Source of the DNA: Dokdonella sp.
Lineage (GTDB): Bacteria > Pseudomonadota > Gammaproteobacteria > Xanthomonadales > Rhodanobacteraceae
Direction of reading: 5' to 3'
NCBI GenBank assembly: GCA_023228465.1
Contig: JALOBC010000013.1
Coordinates: forward strand, 21,234 to 85,233
Length of the DNA: 64,000 nucleotides
Shown here piece after piece: positions 22,356 through 30,751 of this stretch (its first letter is position 1; every line of letters begins with the position of its first letter). The translations under genes were made by a program, and so were the position numbers. The notes under the pieces were generated by a model. It ran no database searches and was not told the origin of the DNA. It saw only the letters and a program-made list of their open reading frames with translations.

Positions 22356-23275
22356 GCGCGCTTCTCCGCAATGCGCAGCACGGCGCTGCGCGCGCGCGGA
22401 TTGGCGGCCAGCTCATCGGCGCCGGCAAACCGCGGCTTGCCGATGGCCTGCAGCGGCGGCGGCGCCACCGGTGGTGGCGGCGGCAGGCCGCGGCGTACCG
22501 GGGACGCCGGTTCGCCGCGCACGAACTGCTTGACGATGCGGTCTTCCAGGGAATGGAAGCTGATGACGACCAGGCGCCCGCCGACCTTTAGCGCGCCGAG
22601 CGCGGCCTCCAGCCCGGCGCGCAGCGCGCCGAGCTCGTCGTTGACGTGGATGCGGATGGCCTGGAAGCTGCGCGTGGCCGGGTGCTTGTTGCGCTCGCGG
22701 TAGCCGAGCGTGGCGGCGACCAGCTCGGCCAGTTCGCGCGTGGTGGCCAGCGGGCGCTCGCGCCGGCGCGTCACGATCGCGCGTGCAATGCGTCGGCTCA
22801 TCCGTTCCTCGCCATATCGCCACAGCACGTCGGCGATCTCCGTTTCTTCTGCATTGGCCAGCCATTCCGCCGCGCCGGTTCCCGAAGTCGGATCCATGCG
22901 CATGTCCAGCGGTCCGTCACCCTGGAAGCCCAGGCCCCGGCGTGCGTCGTCGAGCTGGGGCGATGACACGCCCAGGTCGAGCAGGATGCCGTCGAGGTCG
23001 GTGGCCTCCTGCCACAGGCCCATGTCCGCGAAGTTGGCGTGGCGGATGGCCACGCGCGGGTCGCCTGCGAACGCCTCGCGCGCCACCGCGATCGCCTCCG
23101 GGTCGCGGTCCATCAGCAGCAGGCGCCCGCTCGTGCCCAGCTTCGCGAGCACTGCGCGCGCATGCCCGCCGCGTCCGAACGTACCGTCGAGGTAGCGCCC
23201 ATCCGGCTGCACCTTGAGTCCGTCCAGCACCTCGGCCAGCATCACCGGCAGGTGCCCTGGTCGCACTGCGTTCAC
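22352..23275 (-). CDS. rsmH: 16S rRNA (cytosine(1402)-N(4))-methyltransferase RsmH
   Basis: The 307-residue enzyme (MraW) methylates N4 of C1402 in the ribosomal P site. The SAM-binding loop is [16 protein letters not shown], followed by [28 protein letters not shown] and [14 protein letters not shown] near the end. The start is GTG 23275, chosen because GGGAGG lies 7 bases upstream and the domain begins at once ([13 protein letters not shown]). It follows mraZ by 14 bp and overlaps ftsL. Confidence 0.96.
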   Translation of the reverse strand: MNAVRPGHLPVMLAEVLDGLKVQPDGRYLDGTFGRGGHARAVLAKLGTSGRLLLMDRDPEAIAVAREAFAGDPRVAIRHANFADMGLWQEATDLDGILLDLGVSSPQLDDARRGLGFQGDGPLDMRMDPTSGTGAAEWLANAEETEIADVLWRYGEERMSRRIARAIVTRRRERPLATTRELAELVAATLGYRERNKHPATRSFQAIRIHVNDELGALRAGLEAALGALKVGGRLVVISFHSLEDRIVKQFVRGEPASPVRRGLPPPPPVAPPPLQAIGKPRFAGADELAANPRARSAVLRIAEKRA

Positions 23276-23289
23276 GCACGCGCCTCCCG

Positions 23290-23736
23290 TTACAACTTCA
23301 GGTCGAGCATGTCCTCCGTGATCTGGTCCTCGGTGATCGTCTCGTTGATCTTCTCGAGGTGCGCCTGTTCGCTCCAGAGCTCGAACTTGTCGCCCATGCC
23401 CAGCAGCACGGCGTGCTTCTCCAGCCCGGCCGCGGCCCGCTGGCTGGCCGGTACCGGGATGCGCCAGTTGCCATCCGGTTCGACCAGGGCGGCGGCGCCG
23501 ACCAGTTTCATCTGCAGGTTGCGGTGCACTGCCTTGGCGCGCGGCAGGGCGTTGATCTCGTCGCGCAGGCGTTCCCATTCTCGTTCCGGAAAAATCCACA
23601 GGCAGCCGCGCTCGAACGGGTTGTAGGCGATGACCAGGCGGTTGGCGCATACCTTGGTGACCTGTTCACGATGAACCGACGGAATCGCGATGCGCCCCTT
23701 GTCGTCCAGCGTGACGGTTGACGCGCCCTGGAACAT
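23290..23736 (-). CDS. mraZ: Transcriptional regulator MraZ
   Basis: The 148-residue protein consists of two SpoVT-AbrB-like half-domains: [20 protein letters not shown] at the N-terminus, and a second with DxxGR replaced by [15 protein letters not shown]. MraZ forms ring-shaped oligomers and represses its own operon by binding short direct repeats. ATG 23736 is the usual family start (MFQG) and has GGGGA about 9 bases upstream; an in-frame GTG at 23751 is less likely. It is the first gene of the dcw cluster, with a strong promoter and phased GTGG boxes directly upstream. Confidence 0.96.
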   Translation of the reverse strand: MFQGASTVTLDDKGRIAIPSVHREQVTKVCANRLVIAYNPFERGCLWIFPEREWERLRDEINALPRAKAVHRNLQMKLVGAAALVEPDGNWRIPVPASQRAAAGLEKHAVLLGMGDKFELWSEQAHLEKINETITEDQITEDMLDLKL

Positions 23737-23747
23737 GACACCCGTCC

Positions 23748-23781
23748 CCACGAAAAACCACTAAATGCCACCTTATGACCC
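23748..23781 (-). promoter_or_regulatory. Phased GTGG direct repeats, probable MraZ operator
   Basis: On the minus strand GTGG begins at 23771, 23761 and 23751, exactly 10 bp apart, with a partial copy GGGT at 23781 in the same phase. MraZ in E. coli and in Mollicutes is known to bind three or four G-rich direct repeats with about 10-bp phasing upstream of mraZ. The first box overlaps the -10 element, so binding would block transcription. Confidence 0.8.
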
Positions 23782-23798
23782 AAGTCACGGGCTGTCAA
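23770..23798 (-). promoter_or_regulatory. mraZ (dcw cluster) sigma-70 promoter
   Basis: Minus strand TTGACA (23798-23793), a 17-bp spacer, then TAAGGT (23775-23770). Transcription should start near 23763, giving a leader of about 27 nt that contains the MraZ boxes and the ribosome site. This is one of the best promoter matches in the window. Confidence 0.8.
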
Positions 23799-23955
23799 GG
23801 AAAATCCGGGGCCGCCTGACGAAAATTGTCAGTCTCGGCCACGGCCGCGCGCTGGCCGGTGCGGGCCATGTTTCGAGTGACTTGAAAGGAACATCGGGCA
23901 ACGCGTTGAAATGCCGGAAACACACGGCAGCGATTGCGCACATCGATGGGAAAGT

Positions 23956-24324
23956 GGGAGTCGGCCGATAAGCCGGGTTCTGTCGTGGGCAGCCATTCCT
24001 CTAGATCCTGCGTCGCCGCAGGATTCGAGCAACCAACCCGGGAACGACGCGGGCCACGTCATGGTTCCCCTATTCGGTCTTGCTCCAGGTGGGGTTTGCC
24101 GTGCCGGTCTGTTGCCAGACTCGCGGTGCGCTCTTACCGCACCGTTTCACCCTTGCCTGATCCGCCGCATCCGCTTGCGCGGCGCAGGACGGCCATCGGC
24201 GGTCTGCTCTCTGTTGCACTTTCCGTCGGCTCGCGCCGCCCAGGCGTTACCTGGCACCTTGCCCTGTGGAGCCCGGACTTTCCTCGGCACCCTTGCGGGT
24301 GACGCGGCTGCCTGGCCGACTCCC
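23956..24324 (-). ncRNA. rnpB: RNase P RNA (bacterial type A)
   Basis: The 5' and 3' ends (GGGAGTCGGCC and GGCCGACTCCC) pair perfectly as an 11-bp P1 helix. Conserved core segments follow: GAGGAAAGTCCGGGCTCC near the 5' end (P3-P4 region), ACAGAGAGCAGACCGCC-type CR II, GGTAAGAGCGCACCG, and near the 3' end CAGAACCCGGCTTAT. Total length of about 369 nt fits type A. The RNA is the catalytic subunit that trims tRNA 5' leaders. Its position upstream of mraZ on the same strand is also seen in Pseudomonas relatives. Confidence 0.97.
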
Positions 24325-24330
24325 ATGCGC

Positions 24331-24336
24331 ATTCTA
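24331..24336 (-). promoter_or_regulatory. -10 element of the rnpB promoter
   Basis: Minus strand TAGAAT ends 7 bp before the first base of the P1 helix, the expected distance to the start of transcription. The matching -35 region is poor (CAGGTG at 17-bp spacing), so only the -10 is certain. Confidence 0.6.
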
Positions 24337-24506
24337 GCAGCTTGTGCGACTGCCACCTGTGCGCGCGCCGCCCCTGCGGCAGGCGCGCGGCGCGATGCGT
24401 CCGCCTCCGCGCGCCGGAACGGGCGGTTATGATGCAGCGCCGTGGTCGCCCATCCATCGCGCCACCCTGCGGCACGCGGCCTGCCTACCGTCCGGGAGCC
24501 CTGCCC

Positions 24507-26081
24507 ATGGTATTTCGCATCTCGATCACCCTGGTCCTTGCCCTGGTCCTGCTGGCCGGCATTGCGCCTGGCCCGTTCAACGACCTGGTGCAGGCCATCC
24601 TGCACGTGGTGGTGCGCAGCGTGGGCTGGCTGTACCTGCTGATCGTGTTCCTCACCCTGGTGTTCCTGCTCTACCTGGCATTCGGGCGCTTCGGCAACCT
24701 GCGCATCGGCGGTGAGGACGCCGAGCCCGCGTTCACACGCACCAGCTGGCTGTCGATGCTGTTCGCCGCCGGCATGGGCATTGGCCTGGTGTTCTGGGGC
24801 GCGGCCGAGCCGCTGTCGCACTTCCTTACGCCACCCGAGGGCCTCGACCCGCAGAGCCTGCCGGCGGCGCGCGCGGCCATGCGCTATGCCTTCTTCCACT
24901 GGGGCCTGCACCCCTGGGCGATCTACGCCCTGATCGGGCTGGCGATGGCCTGGTTCCAGTACAACCGCAAGGGCCGCGGCCTGATCAGCGACATGCTGGC
25001 CCCGGTGATCGGGCGCCACCATCGCGGCTGGATCGGGCATGCGGTGAACATCACCGCGGTGGTGGTGACCGCGATCGGCGTGGCCACCACGCTCGGCTTC
25101 GGCACCCTGCAGATCGCCGCCGGCCTCGAGCGCGTCTTCGGCATCGCGGACACCACGACCTCGCGCATGGGCATCATCGCGGTCGCCTTCGTGCTCTACA
25201 TGTCATCGAGCGGCAGCGGCGTGGAACGCGGCATCAAGTGGCTGTCCAACTTCAACCTCGGCCTGGCCGCGGCCCTGCTCCTCACCGTGCTGGCGCTCGG
25301 GCCGACCGGTTTCATCTTCGACACCTTCACCACCACGCTCGGCGCCTACCTCAACCAGCTGGTGACGATGAGCCTGCGCATGTCGCCCTTCACCGGCGCC
25401 ACCTGGGTGGCCGACTGGACGATCTTCTACTGGGCCTGGTGGATCGCCTGGGCACCCTTCGTGGGCGCCTTCATCGCGCGCGTGTCGCGCGGACGCAGCG
25501 TGCGCGAGTTCGTCGTCGGCGTCGTGCTGACTCCGGCACTGCTCAGCTTCGCCTGGTTCGCGGTGTTCGGCGGCAGCGCCCTGTGGGCCCAGATCACCGG
25601 GCAGGCGGATCTGCTCGCGGCGCTCGCCAATGGCCATGAGACCGTCCTGTTCGCCCTGTTCGACATCCTGCCTGGCTCGATCGTGCTCGCGATCATGGCC
25701 GTGCTGCTGCTGGTCATCTTCTTCGTCACCTCGGCCGATTCGGCGGTCCTGGTGCTGTCGAGCATGTCCACCGAGGAAGCCGGCGATCCGCCGCTGGCGC
25801 GCAAGCTGGCCTGGGGTGTGGCGGTGGCGCTGATCGCCGCCGCGCTGCTGCTGGCCGGCGGCCTGGATGCGCTGCAGGGCATGATCATCATTGCCGCCCT
25901 GCCGTTCGCACTGCTGATGCTGCTGGTGATGTGGGCGCTGTACCGCGTGTTCGATGCCGAGTACCTGCGCCAGCGGCGCAAGGCACAGCGTGTGCGGCAC
26001 ATGGTCGAAGCCTGGATGCAACGCGAACTGGGCACGGCACGCGCGGATGCCGCGCCGCCGGCCAGCCGCCCGCCGCAGTGA
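24507..26081 (+). CDS. BCCT-family betaine/carnitine/choline transporter
   Basis: The 524-residue inner-membrane protein has about 12 hydrophobic segments and the BCCT signature in its eighth region (DWTIFYWAWWIAWAPF, with the tryptophan box that binds trimethylammonium groups), plus GMGIGLVFWGAAEPLSHF near the second segment and TSADSAVLVLSSM late in the chain. Such carriers take up glycine betaine, choline, carnitine or ectoine with Na+ or H+, usually for osmoprotection. The cytoplasmic tail is short, so osmotic sensing of the BetP type is not evident. GGGAG lies 8 bases before ATG 24507. The gene stands alone, divergent from rnpB. The substrate cannot be told from sequence. Confidence 0.9.
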   Translation: MVFRISITLVLALVLLAGIAPGPFNDLVQAILHVVVRSVGWLYLLIVFLTLVFLLYLAFGRFGNLRIGGEDAEPAFTRTSWLSMLFAAGMGIGLVFWGAAEPLSHFLTPPEGLDPQSLPAARAAMRYAFFHWGLHPWAIYALIGLAMAWFQYNRKGRGLISDMLAPVIGRHHRGWIGHAVNITAVVVTAIGVATTLGFGTLQIAAGLERVFGIADTTTSRMGIIAVAFVLYMSSSGSGVERGIKWLSNFNLGLAAALLLTVLALGPTGFIFDTFTTTLGAYLNQLVTMSLRMSPFTGATWVADWTIFYWAWWIAWAPFVGAFIARVSRGRSVREFVVGVVLTPALLSFAWFAVFGGSALWAQITGQADLLAALANGHETVLFALFDILPGSIVLAIMAVLLLVIFFVTSADSAVLVLSSMSTEEAGDPPLARKLAWGVAVALIAAALLLAGGLDALQGMIIIAALPFALLMLLVMWALYRVFDAEYLRQRRKAQRVRHMVEAWMQRELGTARADAAPPASRPPQ

Positions 26082-26112
26082 ACCCGGGCGTCCCGCATCG
26101 GGGCAGGAGCCG

Positions 26113-26361
26113 TCAGCGACGCAGCCAGCTCCAGGCCTGCAGCGCGGCCGTCACCGCCACCAGGCCCGCCACGAAGCGGCCGATGAGGGCCCAGGTCGCT
26201 GCCTGGTCGGGCGTGGGATACAGCGTCGCGGCCAGCCAGCCGGCGAGCCAGGCAAGCAGCGCGAAGACCAGCACGAGCACCAGCAACGTACCTGCCGCCG
26301 CCACGCGTCGCGAGTGACCGCCGCCGCGTTGGCGGCCGGGGTGCCTGACATAGCGTTCCAT
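26113..26361 (-). CDS. Small two-helix membrane protein
   Basis: This 82-residue frame has a basic N-terminus (MERYVRHPGRQRGG), two hydrophobic segments at about 25-47 and 58-78, and a C-terminus ending SWLRR. An AGGA motif lies 8 bases before ATG 26361, and codon use matches its neighbours. It fits between the end of the convergent BCCT gene and rsmI. I do not recognise a family. The topology with both ends positive suggests cytoplasmic termini. It could be a spurious frame, but the ribosome site and hydrophobic pattern argue for a real gene. Confidence 0.6.
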   Translation of the reverse strand: MERYVRHPGRQRGGGHSRRVAAAGTLLVLVLVFALLAWLAGWLAATLYPTPDQAATWALIGRFVAGLVAVTAALQAWSWLRR

Positions 26362-26458
26362 CTTTGCGGTCCTGAATTCCGGGCGCGGCGCCCACGGCCG
26401 CCTAACGTGGCGGGAAACGGCCACGAGTTCAAGCCGACCCGCACCGGCGGCCCGCCGC

Positions 26459-27304
26459 TCAGCCCTGCCCTGCGGCATACAGCAGGCGCCGCGGCGCGCC
26501 GCTGATCGCCGCGGCCAGCCGCGCCGCGCGGGCCGGCGGCAATTCCTCACGCAGCAGGGCAAACACGCGTCGGCCTTCGGCCAGCCGAGCGGCATCCGCT
26601 TCGGCATCGGCGGCGGCGCCGGCCACCAGCAGCACGAATTCGCCGCGCCGCTGGTCGGCATCGCTGGCCACCCGCGCGGACAGCTCGCCAAGCGATCCGG
26701 CCAGCACGGTCTCGAACAGCTTGGTGAGCTCGCGCGCCAGCACGCCCTCGCGTTCGGCGCCAAACACGGCCACGAAATCCGCCAGCGACTCGACGATGCG
26801 GTGGCTGGCCTCGTAGAAGATCAGCGTGCGCGTCTCGGCCACCAGCGCCTGCAGGCGTTCACGCCGCGCGCCGGCGCGGGCCGGCAGGAAGCCCTCGAAC
26901 ACGAAACGGTCGCTTGGCAGGCCCGCCACCGACAGCGCCGCGATGGCCGCGCACGGCCCGGGCACCGGCGACACCCGGCAGTCGGCAGCGCGCGCCGCGC
27001 GTACCAGCCGGTAGCCGGGATCACTGATCAATGGCGTGCCGGCATCGGACACCAGCGCCACGTCCTCGCCGGCCTGCAGGTGCGCCACCAGGCGGGCAGC
27101 CTGTTCGGCCTCGTTGTGCTCGTGCAGCGCGAACATGCGCGCACGGCTGCCGGCCAGGGCCAGCAGCGGTGCGCTGTGACGGGTGTCCTCGGCAGCGACG
27201 ATGGCGACGCTGGCCAGCACCTGGCGCGCGCGCGCGGACATGTCATCCAGGTTGCCGATCGGCGTGGCCACCACCCACAGCGTCCCGCGTTGCGCTTCCA
27301 TCAC
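26459..27304 (-). CDS. rsmI: 16S rRNA (cytidine(1402)-2'-O)-methyltransferase RsmI
   Basis: The 281-residue tetrapyrrole-methylase-fold enzyme methylates the ribose of C1402, the same nucleotide modified by RsmH from the nearby dcw cluster. It opens GTLWVVATPIGNLDDMS, then AAEDTRHSAPLL, ALVSDAGTPLISDPGY and the SAM-binding PGPCAAIAALSVAGLPSDRF. FYEASHRIVESL and ELTKLFET are also typical. The C-terminal part is divergent, as usual. The start may be either of two adjacent ATGs (27304 or 27301). It is divergent from lpoA, as in E. coli. Confidence 0.95.
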   Translation of the reverse strand: MMEAQRGTLWVVATPIGNLDDMSARARQVLASVAIVAAEDTRHSAPLLALAGSRARMFALHEHNEAEQAARLVAHLQAGEDVALVSDAGTPLISDPGYRLVRAARAADCRVSPVPGPCAAIAALSVAGLPSDRFVFEGFLPARAGARRERLQALVAETRTLIFYEASHRIVESLADFVAVFGAEREGVLARELTKLFETVLAGSLGELSARVASDADQRRGEFVLLVAGAAADAEADAARLAEGRRVFALLREELPPARAARLAAAISGAPRRLLYAAGQG

Positions 27305-27391
27305 CGCCCTCCAGCTGCCAGGCGCGGTCAGGCGCCGCGCAGCGATCGGCTATCATCGCAGCCTTGCAGCCAGACGCATACGGACCACGCG

Positions 27392-29200
27392 ATGCCCGGC
27401 AAGCCTTTGCGAAATGCCCACCCCATCCGCGGCACGCAGCTGCGCATGTTGCTGGCCGGCCTGCTCTGCCTGCTGCTGGCCGCCTGCGCGACGCTGAGCG
27501 CGCCCAGTCCCGAAACGCGTGCGGCGGCCGTGCAGGCGGACCAGCTCTACCGCCAGGGCGAGTTCGAGCGCGCCGCCGCGGCCTTTCTCGCACTCGCCGA
27601 AGCCAACCGCGGCAACCTGGCGGCAGGTTACCAGTTGCGTGCGGCCGAAGCCTGGCGCCAGGCCGGCAACCTGCCCGCGGCGGAACGGGTGCTGGAGGAT
27701 ATCCGGCGCCGCCGCCTGCGGGGCGACGAGGTGGTCCGTTACGACCTGCTCGGCGCCGAGGTCGCCTTGCACGAGGGCGATCCCGAGCGCGCCCGTGCCT
27801 ACCTGCATGACCTGCCGCCGGACCTGCCGACCGACCTGCAGGTGCGCGCGCTGGAACTGGCCGCACGTGCCGACCTCGCCAGCGGCGATGCCGTCGCCTC
27901 GGCGCGCCAGCGCGCCCTGCTGGACGCCTACCTGCACGACCCGGACCGCAGCTACAACCGGCGCGAGCTGATCACCACCCTGGAAGGCGTGGATAGCGCC
28001 ACCCTGACGGCGCGCGCACAGGCCCTGCCGGATACCGACCCGCTGCTGCCCTGGATCGAACAGGTGTTGCGCCTGCGCGGCCAGCCACTCGCGCGCAGCC
28101 TGGCGCGACCCGAGCGACCGGTCGGCACACTGGAGCCGGACGCGCGCGGTGACCTGCACGCCGAAAGCTACCGGCCCGTGCACCATGTCGCCCTGCTGCT
28201 GCCGCTGGACACGTCCCTGGCCGCGGTGGCGCAATCGATCCGCGACGGCTTCCTCACGCTGTATTTCAACACCCCACCCGAGCAGCGTCCGGAATTGCGC
28301 ATCCACGCCGTCGGCAGCACGCCGGCGAGCGCGCTCGAGGGTTACCAGCGCGCCGTGGCGGCGGGCGCCGACCACGTGGTCGGCCCGCTGCAGCGCGAAT
28401 CGGTCGGTGCGCTGTTCCACCAGCCGCTGAGCGTGCCGGTGCTGGCCCTCAACCACCCCGAAACCGGCGAGGCGCCACCGCCGGGGAGCCTGGAATTCGG
28501 CCTGCTGCCCGAGGCAGAAGGCGCGCAGGCCGCCGGCCACATGCTGGAACGCGGCATCCGCCAGGCGGCCGTGATCATTGCCGAGGCCGACTGGGCGCAG
28601 CGCGCCGCTGGCGCCTTCCGTGCCCAGTTCGAAGCCGGTGGCGGGCGCATCGCCGGCGAAGCGCGCCTGCCCGCCGATGAAGTCAATTTCTCCACCGCCA
28701 TCAACGTGGCCACTGCCGGGCTCGGCAGCGGCGCGGACGCCGGCATCTTCATCAGCATGCGCCCGCAACAGGGGCGCCTGCTGTTGCCGCAACTGCGCAT
28801 CGCCGGTTTGCGCGTGCCGGTACTGTCCACTTCGCACATCTATTCCGGCGAAAGCAACGCGACCCTCGATCGGGATCTCGACGGCGTGGAGTTCTGCGAT
28901 GCGCCGTGGCTGTTCGGACCCCTGCCCGGCCGCCCCGATCGCCTGCGCGTCAGCAGCCAGCTCACCAGTGCCAACGGCGTCGGCGCGCGCCTGTATGCCT
29001 TCGGCATGGATGCCTGGGCGCTGCTGCCGTACATGGACTGGCTGCTCATCCACCCGGATGCCTACCTCGAGGGGGCCACCGGCGACCTCAGCGCCGATGC
29101 CTTTGGTCGCATTCATCGCACTCTGGCCTGGGCGCGCTTCGAGAACGGCATCGCACGCCCGATCGAGGGTGCGCTGCACATGCAGCCGGTCGGTCCATGA
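27392..29200 (+). CDS. lpoA: Outer-membrane lipoprotein LpoA, activator of PBP1A
   Basis: The 602-residue lipoprotein has a signal peptide with lipobox LLAAC (Cys32), an N-terminal TPR-like helical domain (about 40-260; QADQLYRQGEFERAAAAFLA) and a C-terminal periplasmic-binding-protein fold (about 270-600; VHHVALLLPLDTSLAAVAQS, VVGPLQRESV, VLALNHPE). LpoA reaches from the outer membrane to stimulate the class A synthase PBP1A. ATG 27392 is chosen because it begins directly before the signal peptide; the upstream open frame overlaps rsmI. The gene overlaps yraN by ATGA, matching the yraM-yraN order in enterics. Confidence 0.93.
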   Translation: MPGKPLRNAHPIRGTQLRMLLAGLLCLLLAACATLSAPSPETRAAAVQADQLYRQGEFERAAAAFLALAEANRGNLAAGYQLRAAEAWRQAGNLPAAERVLEDIRRRRLRGDEVVRYDLLGAEVALHEGDPERARAYLHDLPPDLPTDLQVRALELAARADLASGDAVASARQRALLDAYLHDPDRSYNRRELITTLEGVDSATLTARAQALPDTDPLLPWIEQVLRLRGQPLARSLARPERPVGTLEPDARGDLHAESYRPVHHVALLLPLDTSLAAVAQSIRDGFLTLYFNTPPEQRPELRIHAVGSTPASALEGYQRAVAAGADHVVGPLQRESVGALFHQPLSVPVLALNHPETGEAPPPGSLEFGLLPEAEGAQAAGHMLERGIRQAAVIIAEADWAQRAAGAFRAQFEAGGGRIAGEARLPADEVNFSTAINVATAGLGSGADAGIFISMRPQQGRLLLPQLRIAGLRVPVLSTSHIYSGESNATLDRDLDGVEFCDAPWLFGPLPGRPDRLRVSSQLTSANGVGARLYAFGMDAWALLPYMDWLLIHPDAYLEGATGDLSADAFGRIHRTLAWARFENGIARPIEGALHMQPVGP

Positions 29201-29589
29201 GCTCGGCGGCGCCACGCAGCACGCCGCGCCGCGCCGGCACGCACTACGAAGATCTCGCGCTGGCCCACCTGCAGCGCGCCGGCCTGACCCTGGTCGCGCG
29301 CAACTACAGCTGCCGGCTGGGCGAGCTCGACCTCATCATGCAGGACGGCGCCACGCTCGCCTTCGTCGAGGTACGCTACCGGCGCAGCGGCGACACGCAC
29401 GGATTCGGCGACGGCATCGATTCCATCAGTGCCGCCAAGCGCAGCCGCCTGGTGCGCGCTGCCAGCCTGTTCCTTGCCGCCCAGCCACGCCTGGCGCGCC
29501 GCGCCTGCCGCTTCGACGTGGTTGCCATCGCCGGACCGACCGGTGCCGAGTCGCTCACCTGGTGCCGCAACGCCTTCGAGGCGTGCTGA
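29197..29589 (+). CDS. yraN: UPF0102 (YraN) nuclease-fold protein
   Basis: The 130-residue protein shows the restriction-endonuclease-like core: GTHYEDLALAHLQRAGLTLV, NYSCRLGELDLIM with the ExD catalytic pair, FVEVRYRR with the second acidic residue, and SISAAKRSRLVRAASLFL. YraN is nearly universal in bacteria, but its cellular role is still unclear; a Holliday-junction-resolvase-like fold is known. It lies in the lpoA-yraN-BON lipoprotein operon with an ATGA overlap. The enteric operon has diaA next; here it is absent. Confidence 0.92.
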   Translation: MSSAAPRSTPRRAGTHYEDLALAHLQRAGLTLVARNYSCRLGELDLIMQDGATLAFVEVRYRRSGDTHGFGDGIDSISAAKRSRLVRAASLFLAAQPRLARRACRFDVVAIAGPTGAESLTWCRNAFEAC

Positions 29590-29630
29590 GCAGGGCGCCG
29601 CCCTTTCGACTGCAATTTCGAGGATCCACC

Positions 29631-30224
29631 ATGCATTTCCGCCCGTTCTTCGCCTGGCTCTCCCTGTTGCTGGTGCTGCCCCTGCTCGGCGGCTGCCTTG
29701 CCGCGGTCGCCGGTGGCGCCGTGGTGGGCGCCAGCGCCATGCATGACCGGCGCAGCACGGGCATCTACATCGACGACAAGCGGCTGTACCTGGCGGCCTA
29801 CGATGCCATCAACAAGGACAAGGAACTGGCGCTCGACAACAACGTGATCATCGTCGTCTACGACGGCGTGATGCTGCTGGCCGGGGAAGTGCGCACGGCC
29901 GAGCTCAAGCAGCGCGCCGAACGGCTGGTGACGGGCTTCCAGGGCACGCGCCGCATCGTCAACGAACTGGAGGTGCGCGAGCCGGAAGGCTTCTGGTCAC
30001 GCCGTCGCGACGGCACCATCACCGCCCACGCCAAGACCGCCCTGCTGGACATCACCAGCCTGCCCGGCTTCGATCCAACCCGCATCAATGTCAGCACCGC
30101 CCATCGCGTCGTGTACCTGATGGGCCGGGTCACCAGCGAGGAAGCGGACGCCGCCGTGGAGATCGTGCGCAACGTGTCCGGCGTCGAGCGGGTGGTGAAG
30201 CTGTTCGACTACATCGAGCGGTGA
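29631..30224 (+). CDS. dolP: Dual-BON-domain outer-membrane lipoprotein (DolP/YraP-like)
   Basis: The 197-residue protein has a signal peptide with lipobox LLGGC (Cys22), a short linker, then two BON domains: about 50-115 (VIIVVYDGVMLLAGEVRTAE) and about 125-195 (INVSTAHRVVYLMGRVTSEE). DolP protects outer-membrane integrity and supports BamA and envelope stress control in E. coli, and binds anionic phospholipid near the division site. GAGG lies 7 bases before ATG 29631. It follows yraN by 41 bp and is likely cotranscribed with lpoA. Confidence 0.9.
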   Translation: MHFRPFFAWLSLLLVLPLLGGCLAAVAGGAVVGASAMHDRRSTGIYIDDKRLYLAAYDAINKDKELALDNNVIIVVYDGVMLLAGEVRTAELKQRAERLVTGFQGTRRIVNELEVREPEGFWSRRRDGTITAHAKTALLDITSLPGFDPTRINVSTAHRVVYLMGRVTSEEADAAVEIVRNVSGVERVVKLFDYIER

Positions 30225-30348
30225 AGCCCCCCGGCGCACCGCCGCACCCCACACCGCAGCGCCGCGCGGCAAGGCGATGTGCGGGCCGAATGCCGGACCA
30301 TCGCCCCGGCGCGCAGCCGAATCCTTCGCCCTTGCATGAGACAGACCG

Positions 30349-30690
30349 ATGACCGACCTCCCGCCCTGCCCTGCCTGTGGTTCGTCCCTCACCTATGCGG
30401 ACGGCGCGCTTCTGGTCTGCCCGGAATGCGCCCACGAATGGGCCCCTGCAGAGGCGCGTGCGCCCGAACGGCGCGTGCACCGGGACGCGGTCGGCAATGT
30501 CCTGGCCGACGGCGACTCGGTGACCCTCATCAAGGACCTGAAGGTGAAGGGCGCGCGCTCCGCGCTCAAGCTGGGCACCAAGGTACGCAACATCCGGCTG
30601 GTCGACGAGGATCACGACATCGACTGCAAAATCGAGGGCTTTGGCGCGATGAAGCTGAAGTCGGAGTTCGTGCGCAAGATCCAGGGCTGA
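30349..30690 (+). CDS. yjdM: Zinc ribbon protein YjdM/PhnA
   Basis: The 113-residue protein has an N-terminal zinc ribbon with CPAC (7-10) and CPEC (24-27) and the PhnA C-terminal domain, [20 protein letters not shown] and a [17 protein letters not shown] segment. Despite the historic name phnA (phosphonate utilisation), the function is not settled and there are no phn genes here. Its 124-bp upstream gap contains no clear promoter. It converges on the ClC gene. Confidence 0.9.
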   Translation: MTDLPPCPACGSSLTYADGALLVCPECAHEWAPAEARAPERRVHRDAVGNVLADGDSVTLIKDLKVKGARSALKLGTKVRNIRLVDEDHDIDCKIEGFGAMKLKSEFVRKIQG

Positions 30691-30751
30691 CCCCGGACGA
30701 GCACGGCGGCGCCGGCCCGCCCTGCACCATCCCGCGCACGACCCGAGCCGG

